Positions 1-7,108 are shown, counted from the stretch's first letter. The stretch: DNA of 8,487 nt from Spirochaetaceae bacterium (GCA_003141795.1 PLNO01000054.1:792-9278), one strand, 5' to 3'. Notes: generated by a model not told the origin, from the sequence alone. Numbers and translations are program-made.

Positions 1-581
1 GCGTCCAGGTTGGAGAGCGGCTCGTCGAAGAGCAGAACCTTGGGCTGCATAACCAGGGCGCGGGCCAGGGCCACGCGCTGCTGCTGGCCGCCGGAGAGCT
101 GGTGCGGGTATTTCTTGTAGAGGAACGCCGCCGGGGAAAGCCCCACCTTCTCCATGAGGTCGAGCACCCGCGCCTTGCGCTCCGCGGGGGTGCCGATGCC
201 GTGGATGGCAAGGGGATGGGCGATGGCCTGTCCCACGCTCATGCGCGGGCTTAAAGAAGAGTTGGGGTCCTGGAAAACGATCTGCGCCTTGGCCCGCAGA
301 TGCTCCATCTCCCGGGCACCGAAGCTCGTGATGTCCCGGCCGCGGTACTCGATGCGGCCCGAGGTCGGTTCGATGAGGCGGAGGAGCAGGCGTCCCGTTG
401 TGGACTTCCCCGATCCGCTCTCCCCGGCCAATCCCAGCACCTCCCCCTCCTCGATGGCAAGGCTCACGCCGTCAACGGCGTGCACGCTCTTGCGCTTGCT
501 GCGGGGAGAGAACACGTCGAAGATGGTGCCGGAAAGCGGGAAATCCTTCACGAGGTCACGGGCGGTGACGAGGGACGCCAT
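1..581 (-). CDS. Oligopeptide/dipeptide ABC transporter ATP-binding protein, OppF/DppF type (3' end beyond window)
   Basis: This is one of the two cytoplasmic ATPases that drive a peptide-type ABC importer. The ATG at 581 opens 193 complete codons before the window edge, so only the N-terminal two thirds is present. Seen in the sequence: Walker [10 protein letters not shown] (residues 53-61), Q-loop FQDPNSSL (103-110), ABC signature LSGGQQQR (162-169), Walker B LLFDEP (183-188) and the D-loop SNLD at the edge. The H-loop and any C-terminal oligopeptide-transporter domain lie outside the window. The stop of the preceding ATPase gene is 3 nt before this ATG. An AGGAGGG ribosome binding site (589-595) lies inside the end of that gene, 7 nt from the ATG, so the two are probably translationally coupled. 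The OppF rather than OppD assignment rests on gene order and on the [12 protein letters not shown] stretch typical of that subfamily. The substrate cannot be read from an ATPase. Confidence 0.93.
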   Translation of the reverse strand, partial: MASLVTARDLVKDFPLSGTIFDVFSPRSKRKSVHAVDGVSLAIEEGEVLGLAGESGSGKSTTGRLLLRLIEPTSGRIEYRGRDITSFGAREMEHLRAKAQIVFQDPNSSLSPRMSVGQAIAHPLAIHGIGTPAERKARVLDLMEKVGLSPAAFLYKKYPHQLSGGQQQRVALARALVMQPKVLLFDEPLSNLD

Positions 582-584
582 GCT

Positions 585-1568
585 TCAGCCCTCCTTCTTC
601 TGGTAGAGCCAGCATGCGGCCGTGTGGGCGGGGGCGTGCTCCATGAGCGTGGGGGTCTTCTCCCGGCAGATCGGCATCACCTTGGGACAACGCGGCGCGA
701 ACCTGCACCCTTTGGGCGGGGCCACGAGATCCGGCGGGCTGCCGGGCATGGTGACGAGCTCCTTCTGGTCGAGCTGGATGTTCGGCACGCAGCTGATGAG
801 CCCCTGCGTGTAGGGGTGCAGCGGCTGGGCGAAGATCTGCTCCGCCGTCGCGATCTCCATGATCTTGCCTGCGTACATCACGGCGATCCGGTCGGCGATC
901 TCCGCCACGAGCCCGAGGTTGTGCGTGATGAGCACGATGGAAAGCTTGTACACGCGCCGTAGCGTGAGGAGCAGCTCGGTGAACCCCGCCTCCACGATGA
1001 CGTCGAGGGACGTCGTGGGCTCGTCCGCGATGAGGATGTCGGGGTTCATGATGAGCGCCAGGCCTATCATGATCCTCTGCCGCATCCCGCCGGAGAGCTG
1101 GTGGGGATACTCCTTCATCCTCTTGCGCTCGATGCCGAGCTCGGAAAGGATCTTTTCAACGCCGGCAAGGGCCTCGTGCTTCGGCAGCGATGGGTTGTGG
1201 AAGTGGATGGTCTCCAGGAAATGCCGTTCGACGGTGAACAGGGGGTTCAGGGAGGTGAGCGGGTTCTGGAAGATCATGGCGATGTTCTGGCCGCGCATTT
1301 TCAGCAGGTCATGATCGCTCATGGCCAGCACGTCGTTGCCCCGGTACATGATCCGCCCCTCGGTGACCCGTCCGGGCGGGCGCTGGAGCTTGAGGAGGGA
1401 AAGCCCGAGGGTGGACTTGCCGCATCCGGATTCGCCCACGAGACCGAGGGCCTCCCCGTCGTCGAGGGTGAAGGACACGTCCTCCACCGCGCGAACGACG
1501 CCGATGGAGATGGGATATGCGATGGAGAGGTTCTCCACGCTGAGGATCGTCTTTGTCGACACTGCCAC
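585..1568 (-). CDS. Oligopeptide/dipeptide ABC transporter ATP-binding protein, OppD/DppD type
   Basis: This is the second ATPase of the importer, 327 aa, the usual length for OppD/DppD. Motifs: Walker A GESGCGKST (45-53), Q-loop FQNPLTSLNP (100-109), signature LSGGMRQR (158-165), Walker B ILIADEP (178-184), D-loop SLDV (187-190) and H-loop His216. The C-terminal extension has HPYTQGL (251-257) followed by the Cys-containing CRFAPRCP segment (C288, C294, then C301), characteristic of peptide-transporter ATPases. I chose GTG at 1568. It starts 2 nt after the TAG of the upstream permease gene and has GGAGAG 6 nt upstream. The sequence then reads (M)AVSTKTILSVENL, which fits the family N-terminus. 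A second GTG at 1562 is possible. An in-frame ATG at 1679 would add about 37 residues that overlap the permease gene and look nothing like the family, so I rejected it. It is co-transcribed with the permease genes upstream and the OppF-type gene downstream. Confidence 0.95.
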   Translation of the reverse strand: MAVSTKTILSVENLSIAYPISIGVVRAVEDVSFTLDDGEALGLVGESGCGKSTLGLSLLKLQRPPGRVTEGRIMYRGNDVLAMSDHDLLKMRGQNIAMIFQNPLTSLNPLFTVERHFLETIHFHNPSLPKHEALAGVEKILSELGIERKRMKEYPHQLSGGMRQRIMIGLALIMNPDILIADEPTTSLDVIVEAGFTELLLTLRRVYKLSIVLITHNLGLVAEIADRIAVMYAGKIMEIATAEQIFAQPLHPYTQGLISCVPNIQLDQKELVTMPGSPPDLVAPPKGCRFAPRCPKVMPICREKTPTLMEHAPAHTAACWLYQKKEG

Positions 1569-1570
1569 GC

Positions 1571-2491
1571 CTATCTCTCCAGGAGCCGGGGATTGAGGAT
1601 CTCGGCGAGGCCCTCGCCGAGCATCGTGAAGCCCAGCGCCAGGAGCATGATCATGAGCCCGGGGAACGTGATCATCCACCAGACACCCGAGGGGAGGAAC
1701 TTCTTGCCCATCGACAGGTCCATGCCCCAGTCAGGGATGCCCGCCGGCAGGCCCAGGCCGATGTAGGAGAGGGCGGCTTCCGTCATGATCGCGTCCGCGA
1801 TGTTCAGGGAGACGATGACGACCACGGTGGCGATGACGTTGGGGAAGACGTAACGGCTGAGGATCGTAGCGCGCCGCGCCCCGATGGCGCGCGCCGCCTC
1901 CACGTAGACCTCCTCCTTGATCGAAAGGGTCTGGCCGCGCACGAGGCGGAAGTACGTGGGGATGTAGACCACGGCGACTGCAAGGGTGATGTTGATGACA
2001 CCCGGGCCCAGCATCGCGGCGAACGCGATGGCGAGGATCAGCCCGGGGAACGAGTAGACCGAATCCATGACGAGGGAAAGGACCCTGTCGAACACCCCGC
2101 CGGCGAAGCCCGAAAGCAATCCCAGGGGAATGCCGATGATCGCCGAAAGAAGCGCCGCGGCAATTGCCACGCCGAGGATGGTCTGGGCCCCGTAGACGAC
2201 ACGCGCCCACATGTCGCGGCTCAGGTTGTCAGTCCCCATGATGTGCGCAGCACTCGGCGCTTTCATCTGGCCGCCGGCATTCTGGTCGGTGGGGCTGTAA
2301 TGGGTGAAGAGGTGCGGGAACACCGTCATCGTAAGGATGAGCACGATGATCACGATTCCCGCGATCATGATCCACCATTCGGTGCGGTATTTCTTGCGGG
2401 AGGTGGAGAACCACCCGAACAGCGATGCAAGCCCGGCCGCGGGGGAGAAGCGGGCGCCGGGGATCCGCGGACGTTCAGCGTTCGTGCTCAT
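1571..2491 (-). CDS. Peptide-type ABC transporter permease, OppC/DppC family
   Basis: This is an inner-membrane permease that pairs with the OppB-type subunit to form the translocation path. It has 306 aa. A cytoplasmic N-terminus of about 40 residues is followed by a first membrane span (about 41-62, rich in Ile, Val and Leu). Then comes the subfamily hallmark HIMGTDNLSRD (83-93) and the core BPD_transp_1 region with hydrophobic spans at roughly 103-130, 148-180, 218-235 and 270-292. The EAA coupling loop, EAARAIGARRATIL (198-211) followed by YVFPN, is the contact site for the ATPases. The ATG at 2491 follows the previous gene's TGA by 9 nt, and a GAGGTG-type ribosome binding site overlaps that stop. 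The gene ends 2 nt before the GTG of the OppD-type gene. The GTD motif and N-terminal extension separate DppC/OppC from DppB/OppB. The substrate is not determined. Confidence 0.95.
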   Translation of the reverse strand: MSTNAERPRIPGARFSPAAGLASLFGWFSTSRKKYRTEWWIMIAGIVIIVLILTMTVFPHLFTHYSPTDQNAGGQMKAPSAAHIMGTDNLSRDMWARVVYGAQTILGVAIAAALLSAIIGIPLGLLSGFAGGVFDRVLSLVMDSVYSFPGLILAIAFAAMLGPGVINITLAVAVVYIPTYFRLVRGQTLSIKEEVYVEAARAIGARRATILSRYVFPNVIATVVVIVSLNIADAIMTEAALSYIGLGLPAGIPDWGMDLSMGKKFLPSGVWWMITFPGLMIMLLALGFTMLGEGLAEILNPRLLER

Positions 2492-2500
2492 CCTGTCACC

Positions 2501-3517
2501 TCAGTACTTCACCCGCGGATCGATCGCCGCGTACACCAGGTCCACGAGGAGGGACACGAGGCTCACGAACAGCGTGTACACGATGATGACCCCCTGGATG
2601 GTGGGGTAGTCGCGGAGGTAGATCCTCTCCAGGAGGAGCCGCCCCATGCCCGGCCAGGAGAAGGTGCTCTCCGTGAGGATGGCCCCTGCCAGGAGCAGGC
2701 TGAACTGCAGGCCCAGCATGGTCACTATGGGGATGAGCGCGTTGCGCAGGCCGTGGTTGTAGACCACCCTGCGCTCGGGTATCCCGCGGGCCCTGGCCGC
2801 GAGGATGTAGTCGCTCTTCAGGACGTCGAGCATGTTCGCCCGGGTGAGCCGCACGAAGATCCCCGACAGCACCACGCCCAGCGTGAGGGCGGGGAGGACG
2901 AGGTGCCACATCACATCGCCCAGAGCGGCGATGTTGCCGATCCTCAGCGTGTCGAGGATGTAGAAACCGGTCCTCGAGAACTCGGACACGTCCACCCGGG
3001 GGCTCGTGCGGCCCGAAATGGGGAACCAGCCGAGGAACACGCCGAAGATGAGCTGCAGCAGCAATCCCATCCAGAACACGGGAATGCAGTACACCACGTT
3101 CGCGTAGAAGCGGATCCCGAAATCCCGTCCCGTCCGCCTGCGACGCGCGGCGTACGCACCGAGGGGGATCCCGATCCCCAGGCTCACGAGGAGCCCGAAC
3201 ACGGTGAGCTCGATCGTGGCCGGGAGCTTGTCCTTGATGGGAGAGATCACCTTCTCATTGTAGATCATCGATTTGCCGAGGTCGAAATGGGCGAGCTGGC
3301 CGAGGAAATCGATGTACTGTGCGCCGATGGGCTTGTTGAGACCCAGCTCCTGCTTCTTCTGGTCGATGACCCTCTGCGGCGCGTGGCCGCCGAGCATCGC
3401 GCTCACCGGGTCACCCGGCATGACGCGCAGCACGACGAAAATGAGGGTCACCATGATGAATATCATCGGGATGGTGAGGAGGATTCGCGTGAACAGGTAG
3501 TTCAGAAGATGACGCAT
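2501..3517 (-). CDS. Peptide-type ABC transporter permease, OppB/DppB family
   Basis: This is the other inner-membrane permease of the importer, 338 aa. The first membrane span (about 11-31) ends in the family signature FVVLRVMPGDPV (27-38). A periplasmic stretch containing ELGLNKPIGAQYIDFLGQL (57-75) follows, as is usual in DppB/OppB. Further hydrophobic spans lie near 103-123, 138-165, 203-222, 262-283 and 308-332. The EAA-like coupling loop is AARARGIPERRVVYNHGLRNA (240-260), and WPGMGRLLLERI (288-299) is also typical of the subfamily. The gene starts 12 nt after the T-tract of a strong terminator hairpin. There is no clear Shine-Dalgarno sequence in front of the ATG at 3517; the bases before it read GTCACGGTAACA. 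Permease output is therefore probably low compared with the binding protein made from the same operon. Confidence 0.95.
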   Translation of the reverse strand: MRHLLNYLFTRILLTIPMIFIMVTLIFVVLRVMPGDPVSAMLGGHAPQRVIDQKKQELGLNKPIGAQYIDFLGQLAHFDLGKSMIYNEKVISPIKDKLPATIELTVFGLLVSLGIGIPLGAYAARRRRTGRDFGIRFYANVVYCIPVFWMGLLLQLIFGVFLGWFPISGRTSPRVDVSEFSRTGFYILDTLRIGNIAALGDVMWHLVLPALTLGVVLSGIFVRLTRANMLDVLKSDYILAARARGIPERRVVYNHGLRNALIPIVTMLGLQFSLLLAGAILTESTFSWPGMGRLLLERIYLRDYPTIQGVIIVYTLFVSLVSLLVDLVYAAIDPRVKY

Positions 3518-3529
3518 TGTTACCGTGAC

Positions 3530-3564
3530 AAAAAAAGGCCGGATCCCCGAGAGGAGACCCGGCC
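3530..3564 (-). terminator. Intrinsic terminator/attenuator between binding-protein and permease genes
   Basis: On the minus strand a 12-bp stem is formed by 3553-3564 and 3537-3548, including two G-U pairs, with a 4-nt TCTC loop. The outer six pairs are GGCCGG/CCGGCC. Seven T residues (3536-3530) follow immediately. The stem begins 14 nt after the stop codon of the binding-protein gene, and the T-tract ends 12 nt before the ATG of the permease gene. It therefore looks like a partial terminator inside an operon rather than the end of a transcription unit: no separate promoter is visible in the 12 nt that remain. Such a structure would also protect the upstream mRNA from 3' exonucleases. Confidence 0.85.
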
Positions 3565-3578
3565 CCTCAAGTCGTTCC

Positions 3579-5126
3579 CTATTTCGTGAACTTCACCTGA
3601 TCATAGTTGAAAATCAGGGTTGCGCCAACCTTGATTCCCGTCACGTTCTTCTTCGAGAAGATGAACAGGTTGCCCTGGAAGATGGGCACTGTCATTGCTT
3701 CGTCCGTCCACATCTTCTGGATCTTGGCGAAAACCGCATTGCGCGCCTTTTCCGTCGTGGCCGACTGCTCCTGGACGAACAGGTCATCCCAGACCTTGCT
3801 GCTGAAGTAGATCCCCATGCCTTTCGCCCCTTCGGTCTGGGCGAACGGGGAGGTGTAGTCGTCCGAGTCGATGTAGTCGGGATACCAGCCGAGGAGGAAC
3901 GCCCCCATCTGCTTGTTGTCCCACTGCTGCTTGTACGTGGCCCATTCGGCGGACTTCAGGGTGACCTTCACGAGCGGGGTCTTCTCCATCTGCGCCTTGA
4001 GGACCTCCGCCATGTTCACTTCCGTGTCACCGTAGTGGCTCGGGGTGTACCAGAGGTCGAACTCGAACGGCTTGTCCTTGCTGTAGCCGGCCTTTTTCAG
4101 AAGCGCCTCAGCCTTTGCCACGGCTCCGTCACCCCATACGGTCTTGAAGTCTTCCGTGTGGTAGGGCATGCCCTTGGGGATCATGGAGTACAACGGCGAG
4201 TTCTCCCCGAGGTAGACCTTCTGGTTGATCTCGGGCCTGTTGATGAGCGCACCAACCGCCTGGCGGAGGGCCTTGTCCTTGAACACGCTCTCCGAGGTCT
4301 CATAGACCAGGTAGCGGATCTGCTGGCCGGGGATCGGGTAGTTGACGAGGTTCTTGTTCTTCTGAAGATCGAGGACGTCCGAGGGGAGCATCGACTTGAA
4401 GGTGACGTCGACTTCACCCTTCTCCAGGGCGAGCCTCATCGTGGTGGCATCCGCGAAGTAGCGGATGATCACCTTCTTGATGTTGGGCTGCTTGCCCCAG
4501 TAGTTCGGGTTGGCCTCGAACACGGCCTGCTCGTCCCTCTTGAACGAGGTCAGGCGGTACGGGCCGAGCGCGACGATCTCTCCGCCGTTCAGCTCATCCA
4601 CGTCGTTGACGATCTTGTCGGCGGGATAGACGTTCGGATCCATGGGGAAGTACGTGGGGGTGGCCACGAGGGCCGGGAAGTAGGAAACGGGGCCCTTGAG
4701 GTTGAATCTCACCGTGTTGTCATCCACGACGTCGACGGAGTTGACGTACTGGGTGACGAGCGCGGCCGGGTCACCGTTGAGCTTGATGACACGGTCGATG
4801 CTCCACTTCACCGCCTGAGCGTTGAACGCATCGCCGTTGGAGAACTTTACGCCCTTGCGGAGTGTGAAAGTGTACACATCCCCCTTGGCGTTCACCGTAT
4901 ACTTTGTGGCAAGACCCGGCACGATGGTGCTCGTCCCGGGGGTATACATCAGAAGACCTTGGCTGACGTTCTGGAAGATCTCCCACGTGTGCATGTCATA
5001 GGCGTCCGCAGGGTCCATCTTGGTGACCTTGTCAGTGGTCCCGTAGACGAGGGTCGTCTGGGCCCACACGGCTGTCACTGAAAGAGCCAGCGCTGCCACC
5101 AGGAGCAGAGTGAAAAGTCTCTTCAT
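3579..5126 (-). CDS. ABC transporter periplasmic substrate-binding protein, SBP family 5 (peptide/opine/nickel type)
   Basis: This is the periplasmic receptor that delivers substrate to the importer encoded downstream. It has 515 aa, normal for family 5 (DppA/OppA type). Residues 1-22 form a Sec signal peptide: KR, a hydrophobic core, then a V-W-A cleavage site before Q23. There is no lipobox Cys, so the mature protein should be soluble in the periplasm, which points to a diderm cell. The early mature region follows the family pattern: LVYGTTDKVTKMDPADA, then VSQGLLMY, a PGLATKYTV strand, and YTFTLRKGVKFSNGDAFNAQ-VKWSIDR around the family signature. The ATG at 5126 has AGGAG (5132-5136) 5 nt upstream and lies about 25 nt from the predicted transcription start. 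The gene is first in its operon and is followed by a terminator-like hairpin. The ligand could be a peptide, an opine, a sugar oligomer or a metal complex; the sequence alone does not say which. Confidence 0.95.
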   Translation of the reverse strand: MKRLFTLLLVAALALSVTAVWAQTTLVYGTTDKVTKMDPADAYDMHTWEIFQNVSQGLLMYTPGTSTIVPGLATKYTVNAKGDVYTFTLRKGVKFSNGDAFNAQAVKWSIDRVIKLNGDPAALVTQYVNSVDVVDDNTVRFNLKGPVSYFPALVATPTYFPMDPNVYPADKIVNDVDELNGGEIVALGPYRLTSFKRDEQAVFEANPNYWGKQPNIKKVIIRYFADATTMRLALEKGEVDVTFKSMLPSDVLDLQKNKNLVNYPIPGQQIRYLVYETSESVFKDKALRQAVGALINRPEINQKVYLGENSPLYSMIPKGMPYHTEDFKTVWGDGAVAKAEALLKKAGYSKDKPFEFDLWYTPSHYGDTEVNMAEVLKAQMEKTPLVKVTLKSAEWATYKQQWDNKQMGAFLLGWYPDYIDSDDYTSPFAQTEGAKGMGIYFSSKVWDDLFVQEQSATTEKARNAVFAKIQKMWTDEAMTVPIFQGNLFIFSKKNVTGIKVGATLIFNYDQVKFTK

Positions 5127-5157
5127 AAACTCTCCTTTCCCGTGAAATTATCGTAAA

Positions 5158-5186
5158 AAGATACGGGGTGGGATGAGGGGTGTCAA
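5158..5186 (-). promoter_or_regulatory. Sigma70-type promoter of the importer operon
   Basis: Read on the minus strand, a perfect -35 TTGACA (5186-5181) is followed by a 17-nt spacer and a -10 TATCTT (5163-5158, four of six consensus bases). Transcription would start near 5151, giving a leader of about 25 nt that carries the AAAGGAGAG ribosome binding site. The promoter lies in the 73-bp gap between the ligase stop and the binding-protein start. No terminator is visible in that gap, so read-through from the ligase gene may also contribute. Confidence 0.75.
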
Positions 5187-5199
5187 GGGAGAATCCGTT

Positions 5200-6471
5200 C
5201 TATGAGCCGATTTTCCTATGGAAAACCCGCTGCGCTTTGCCTTCCTGACGCGGGAGCTCGCCGGGCTTGTAGACGTCCCCCTTGGGGGAGAATCCCAGGC
5301 GCTCCTTGAGGTGCTTCTCCACCGTGTACCCTGTCACGCCGGGATCAGCTTCGACGTTGATCCGCACGTCTTTCACGCCGTCGGTCTCCTCGATGATGAT
5401 GCTCCACTGTGGCCTCACCCCGGGGATCTCCATCAGCGCCTGCTCCACCTGGCTGGGGAAGAAGTTCACCCCTTTGACGATCAGCATGTCGTCCACCCTG
5501 CCGGTGATCGGGGCGATGCGCACGTGGGTCCTCCCGCAGGCACAGCGCTCGCGGGAGACGACGCGGCTCAGGTCCCCCGTGCGGAAGCGAAGAACGGGAA
5601 GGGCCTCCCGTGTCAGGGACGTGACGGTGAGCTCCCCCAGCGTTCCGTCGCCGACCGGAGCGTGAGTGATCGGATCGAGGATCTCCACGATGTACTGGTC
5701 CTCCCAGACGTGGAGCCCTTCGTGCGCGGAGCAGTCCATCCCGAGCGTTCCGACGCCGCCCGTTTCCGTCATGCCGTAGATGTCGTAGACCTCCATGCCG
5801 AGGCCGGTGCGGAAGCGCTCCTTGAGGTTCTGCGAAAATGACTCCGCGCCGAAGATCCCCACTTCCAGGCCGGGGAGCTTGACGCCAGTCTCCTCGAGGA
5901 CCTCCATGATCCGTATCCCGTAGGAGACGACTCCTACCAGGACGCGCGTGCCGAAATCCGCGGCGAGCTTGATCTGCCGATCGGTGTTGCCGGCCCCGGT
6001 GGGGAGCACGAACATGCCGTACAGACGGGCACCGTGATAGAAGCCGAATCCCCCGTTGAACAGCCCGAAGGACGGCGTGATCTGAACGACGTCACCGGGG
6101 CGTGCGCCTGCCATGCAATAGCATCGCGCCATGCACTGCGCCCACTGCTGGATGTCCGCCGTCGTATACGGCATCACCACGGGCACACCTGTGGAGCCCG
6201 ACGACATGTGCATTTCGGCGACCTCGACGGGCGGGACGCAGGACAGACCCATGGGGTATCCGGTGCGGAAATCTTCCTTGAACATGGTGGGAAGCCGTGC
6301 GATCTGATCGAGGCTCGCAATGTCCTCCGCGGCGGAAATCCCCGCCTCCTGGAGAGCGGCACGCCGCCGGGGGTTGTACGCCAGTATACGGCGGATGACC
6401 GCGTGCAGCTGCTTTAGCTGCAGGGTGCGGGTCTCTTCGACAGGCATCGCCTCGTGACGGGGATCGAACAT
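5200..6471 (-). CDS. paaK: Phenylacetate-CoA ligase family protein (AMP-forming, PaaK type)
   Basis: This is an ANL-superfamily adenylate-forming enzyme, expected to convert an aryl acid such as phenylacetate to its CoA thioester with ATP. It has 423 aa from the ATG at 6471, close to PaaK size. Motifs: P-loop SSGSTGVP (90-97), IYGMTETGG (231-239), FRTGDLS (296-302), RIAPITGRVDDMLIVKG (318-334) before the C-terminal lid, and a GKAQRV end with candidate catalytic Lys412. C247, H250 or H254, and the C310-A-C312-G pair could bind a metal, as some PaaK-like proteins do; this is inference. I chose the start by family alignment, because MFDPRHEAMP precedes the usual LQLKQL helix. The ATG at 6486 (five residues longer) is nearly as likely. 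The TTG at 6522 lies inside a TTGACA -35 box and is unlikely. There is no Shine-Dalgarno sequence. No other phenylacetate-pathway gene is in the window, so the true substrate could be another aryl or indole acetate. Confidence 0.9.
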   Translation of the reverse strand: MFDPRHEAMPVEETRTLQLKQLHAVIRRILAYNPRRRAALQEAGISAAEDIASLDQIARLPTMFKEDFRTGYPMGLSCVPPVEVAEMHMSSGSTGVPVVMPYTTADIQQWAQCMARCYCMAGARPGDVVQITPSFGLFNGGFGFYHGARLYGMFVLPTGAGNTDRQIKLAADFGTRVLVGVVSYGIRIMEVLEETGVKLPGLEVGIFGAESFSQNLKERFRTGLGMEVYDIYGMTETGGVGTLGMDCSAHEGLHVWEDQYIVEILDPITHAPVGDGTLGELTVTSLTREALPVLRFRTGDLSRVVSRERCACGRTHVRIAPITGRVDDMLIVKGVNFFPSQVEQALMEIPGVRPQWSIIIEETDGVKDVRINVEADPGVTGYTVEKHLKERLGFSPKGDVYKPGELPRQEGKAQRVFHRKIGS

Positions 6472-6493
6472 GGCGTTCGGGTGCATGGGCAGG

Positions 6494-6522
6494 GGTGTAG
6501 CCCCGTACGCCCGCTGTGTCAA
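6494..6522 (-). promoter_or_regulatory. Putative promoter of the paaK-type gene
   Basis: On the minus strand, TTGACA (6522-6517) is followed by a 17-nt spacer and TACACC (6499-6494). The -35 is perfect; the -10 matches only three of six bases. Transcription would start near 6487, practically at the ATG at 6486 and about 16 nt before the ATG at 6471. Neither ATG has a Shine-Dalgarno sequence. The identical TTGACA with 17-nt spacing occurs at the importer promoter, which supports this one despite its poor -10. Confidence 0.5.
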
Positions 6523-6533
6523 GGAAGGCGGTT

Positions 6534-6604
6534 AAAAAAAAGCGCCCCCCGGAGCGGTCCGCTTAAGAAATGCCCCCCGTAGGGGGCCGGGGGGGGGGGG
6601 CGCT
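6534..6604 (-). terminator. Branched intrinsic terminator of the nfu-sor-ferritin operon
   Basis: Minus-strand RNA from the end of the ferritin gene can form a perfect 10-bp outer stem AGCGCCCCCC/GGGGGGCGCT (6604-6595 with 6550-6541), followed by a run of T residues (6541-6534, the first being the last stem base). Enclosed are two smaller hairpins: a GCCCCC/GGGGGC stem (6587-6582 with 6577-6572, 4-nt loop) and an AGCG/CGCT stem (6563-6560 with 6556-6553, 3-nt loop). The whole would be a three-way junction. It lies 12 nt beyond the ferritin stop. The opposite strand lacks a T-tract, so it should act mainly on minus-strand transcripts. Alternative pairings are possible because of the long C/G runs. 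Confidence 0.85.
6589..6600. repeat. Homopolymeric G12 tract (C12 on the minus strand)
   Basis: Twelve consecutive G residues on the plus strand lie inside the terminator. Six of them are used in the outer stem and the rest lie between stems. Tracts this long are prone to replication slippage and to sequencing error, so the exact length is uncertain. It is outside any coding region, so length change would alter only the terminator structure. Confidence 0.8.
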
Positions 6605-6615
6605 GATGAGCGGGA

Positions 6616-7101
6616 CTATTCCCTCTTTCCGAGCTGGTGGTCGAGCTGGAAAATGCCCGCTGAGCCGGCGGGGATCTTCTTCAGAAGGTCGAGGATGCGC
6701 GATGCGTTCTTCTCTTCCTCCACCTGCTCCGTGATGAACCACTGGATGAAGACCTTCGTGGGATGGTCGTTCGCTTTGTCGGCCTGGTCGGCGATGGCGT
6801 TGATGAGGCCCGTCACCTTCTTCTCATGCTCAAGGCTCATCTCGAAGACCGCCTGGGCGGAGGCGAAATCGGCGGGCGGCTGTTGTATGGCCTGAAGAAC
6901 CACCTTGACCCCCCGGTCGATCAGGAAATCGAACATCTTCTTCCCGTGGACCTGTTCCTCTCCCGCCTGCTTGTACATCCATTTCGCGAAACCTTCGAGT
7001 GTGACCGTCTCGAAGTATGCGGCCATGGAAAGATACAGGTACGCGGAGTACCACTCGTTCTTGATCTGGTCCTGGATCAGCTTCTCGAGCTGCTTGTCCA
7101 T
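6616..7101 (-). CDS. ftnA: Non-haem bacterial ferritin (FtnA type)
   Basis: This is an iron-storage protein that oxidises Fe(II) at a di-iron centre and stores ferric mineral in a 24-subunit shell in the cytoplasm. It has 161 aa, close to E. coli FtnA. Ferroxidase ligands align well: E16 (KNEWYSAYLYL), E49 and H52 (GEEQVHGKKMF), E93 (EHEKKV) and Q126 (TEQVEEE), with E129 and E130 for the third-site region. No haem-ligand Met at the bacterioferritin position was apparent. The start is set by the ribosome binding site: AGGAGG (7109-7114) is 7 nt from the ATG at 7101 but only 1 nt from the ATG at 7107, so MDKQLEKL is preferred over MTMDKQ. The same reading frame stays open far upstream through the superoxide reductase gene in a different frame; that part is a shadow. 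It is the last gene of the nfu-sor-ftn operon, 77 nt after the superoxide reductase stop, and is followed by a strong terminator. Confidence 0.95.
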   Translation of the reverse strand: MDKQLEKLIQDQIKNEWYSAYLYLSMAAYFETVTLEGFAKWMYKQAGEEQVHGKKMFDFLIDRGVKVVLQAIQQPPADFASAQAVFEMSLEHEKKVTGLINAIADQADKANDHPTKVFIQWFITEQVEEEKNASRILDLLKKIPAGSAGIFQLDHQLGKRE

Positions 7102-7108
7102 CGTCATG

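Noticed and set aside
1569..1679. Longer OppD-type start at 1679
   Set aside because: The extra residues overlap the permease gene and are unlike the family. GTG 1568 has a ribosome binding site and the correct N-terminus.
1553..3589. Plus-strand open frame of 678 codons antisense to the permease genes
   Set aside because: It overlaps two clear permease genes on the other strand. Its composition is extreme (rich in His, Asp, Glu, Arg and Gly, with no recognisable motif), as expected from the complement of GC-rich membrane-protein genes, and it has no ribosome binding site or family resemblance.
3525..5081. Plus-strand open frame of 518 codons antisense to the binding-protein gene
   Set aside because: The minus-strand frame has a signal peptide, ribosome binding site, promoter and family-5 motifs. 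The plus-strand frame has none of these and is a GC-driven shadow.
6534..6604. CRISPR array or mobile-element end suggested by inverted repeats near 6541-6604
   Set aside because: There are no regularly spaced repeats, no transposase and no target duplication. The inverted repeat with a T-tract is fully explained as a terminator.
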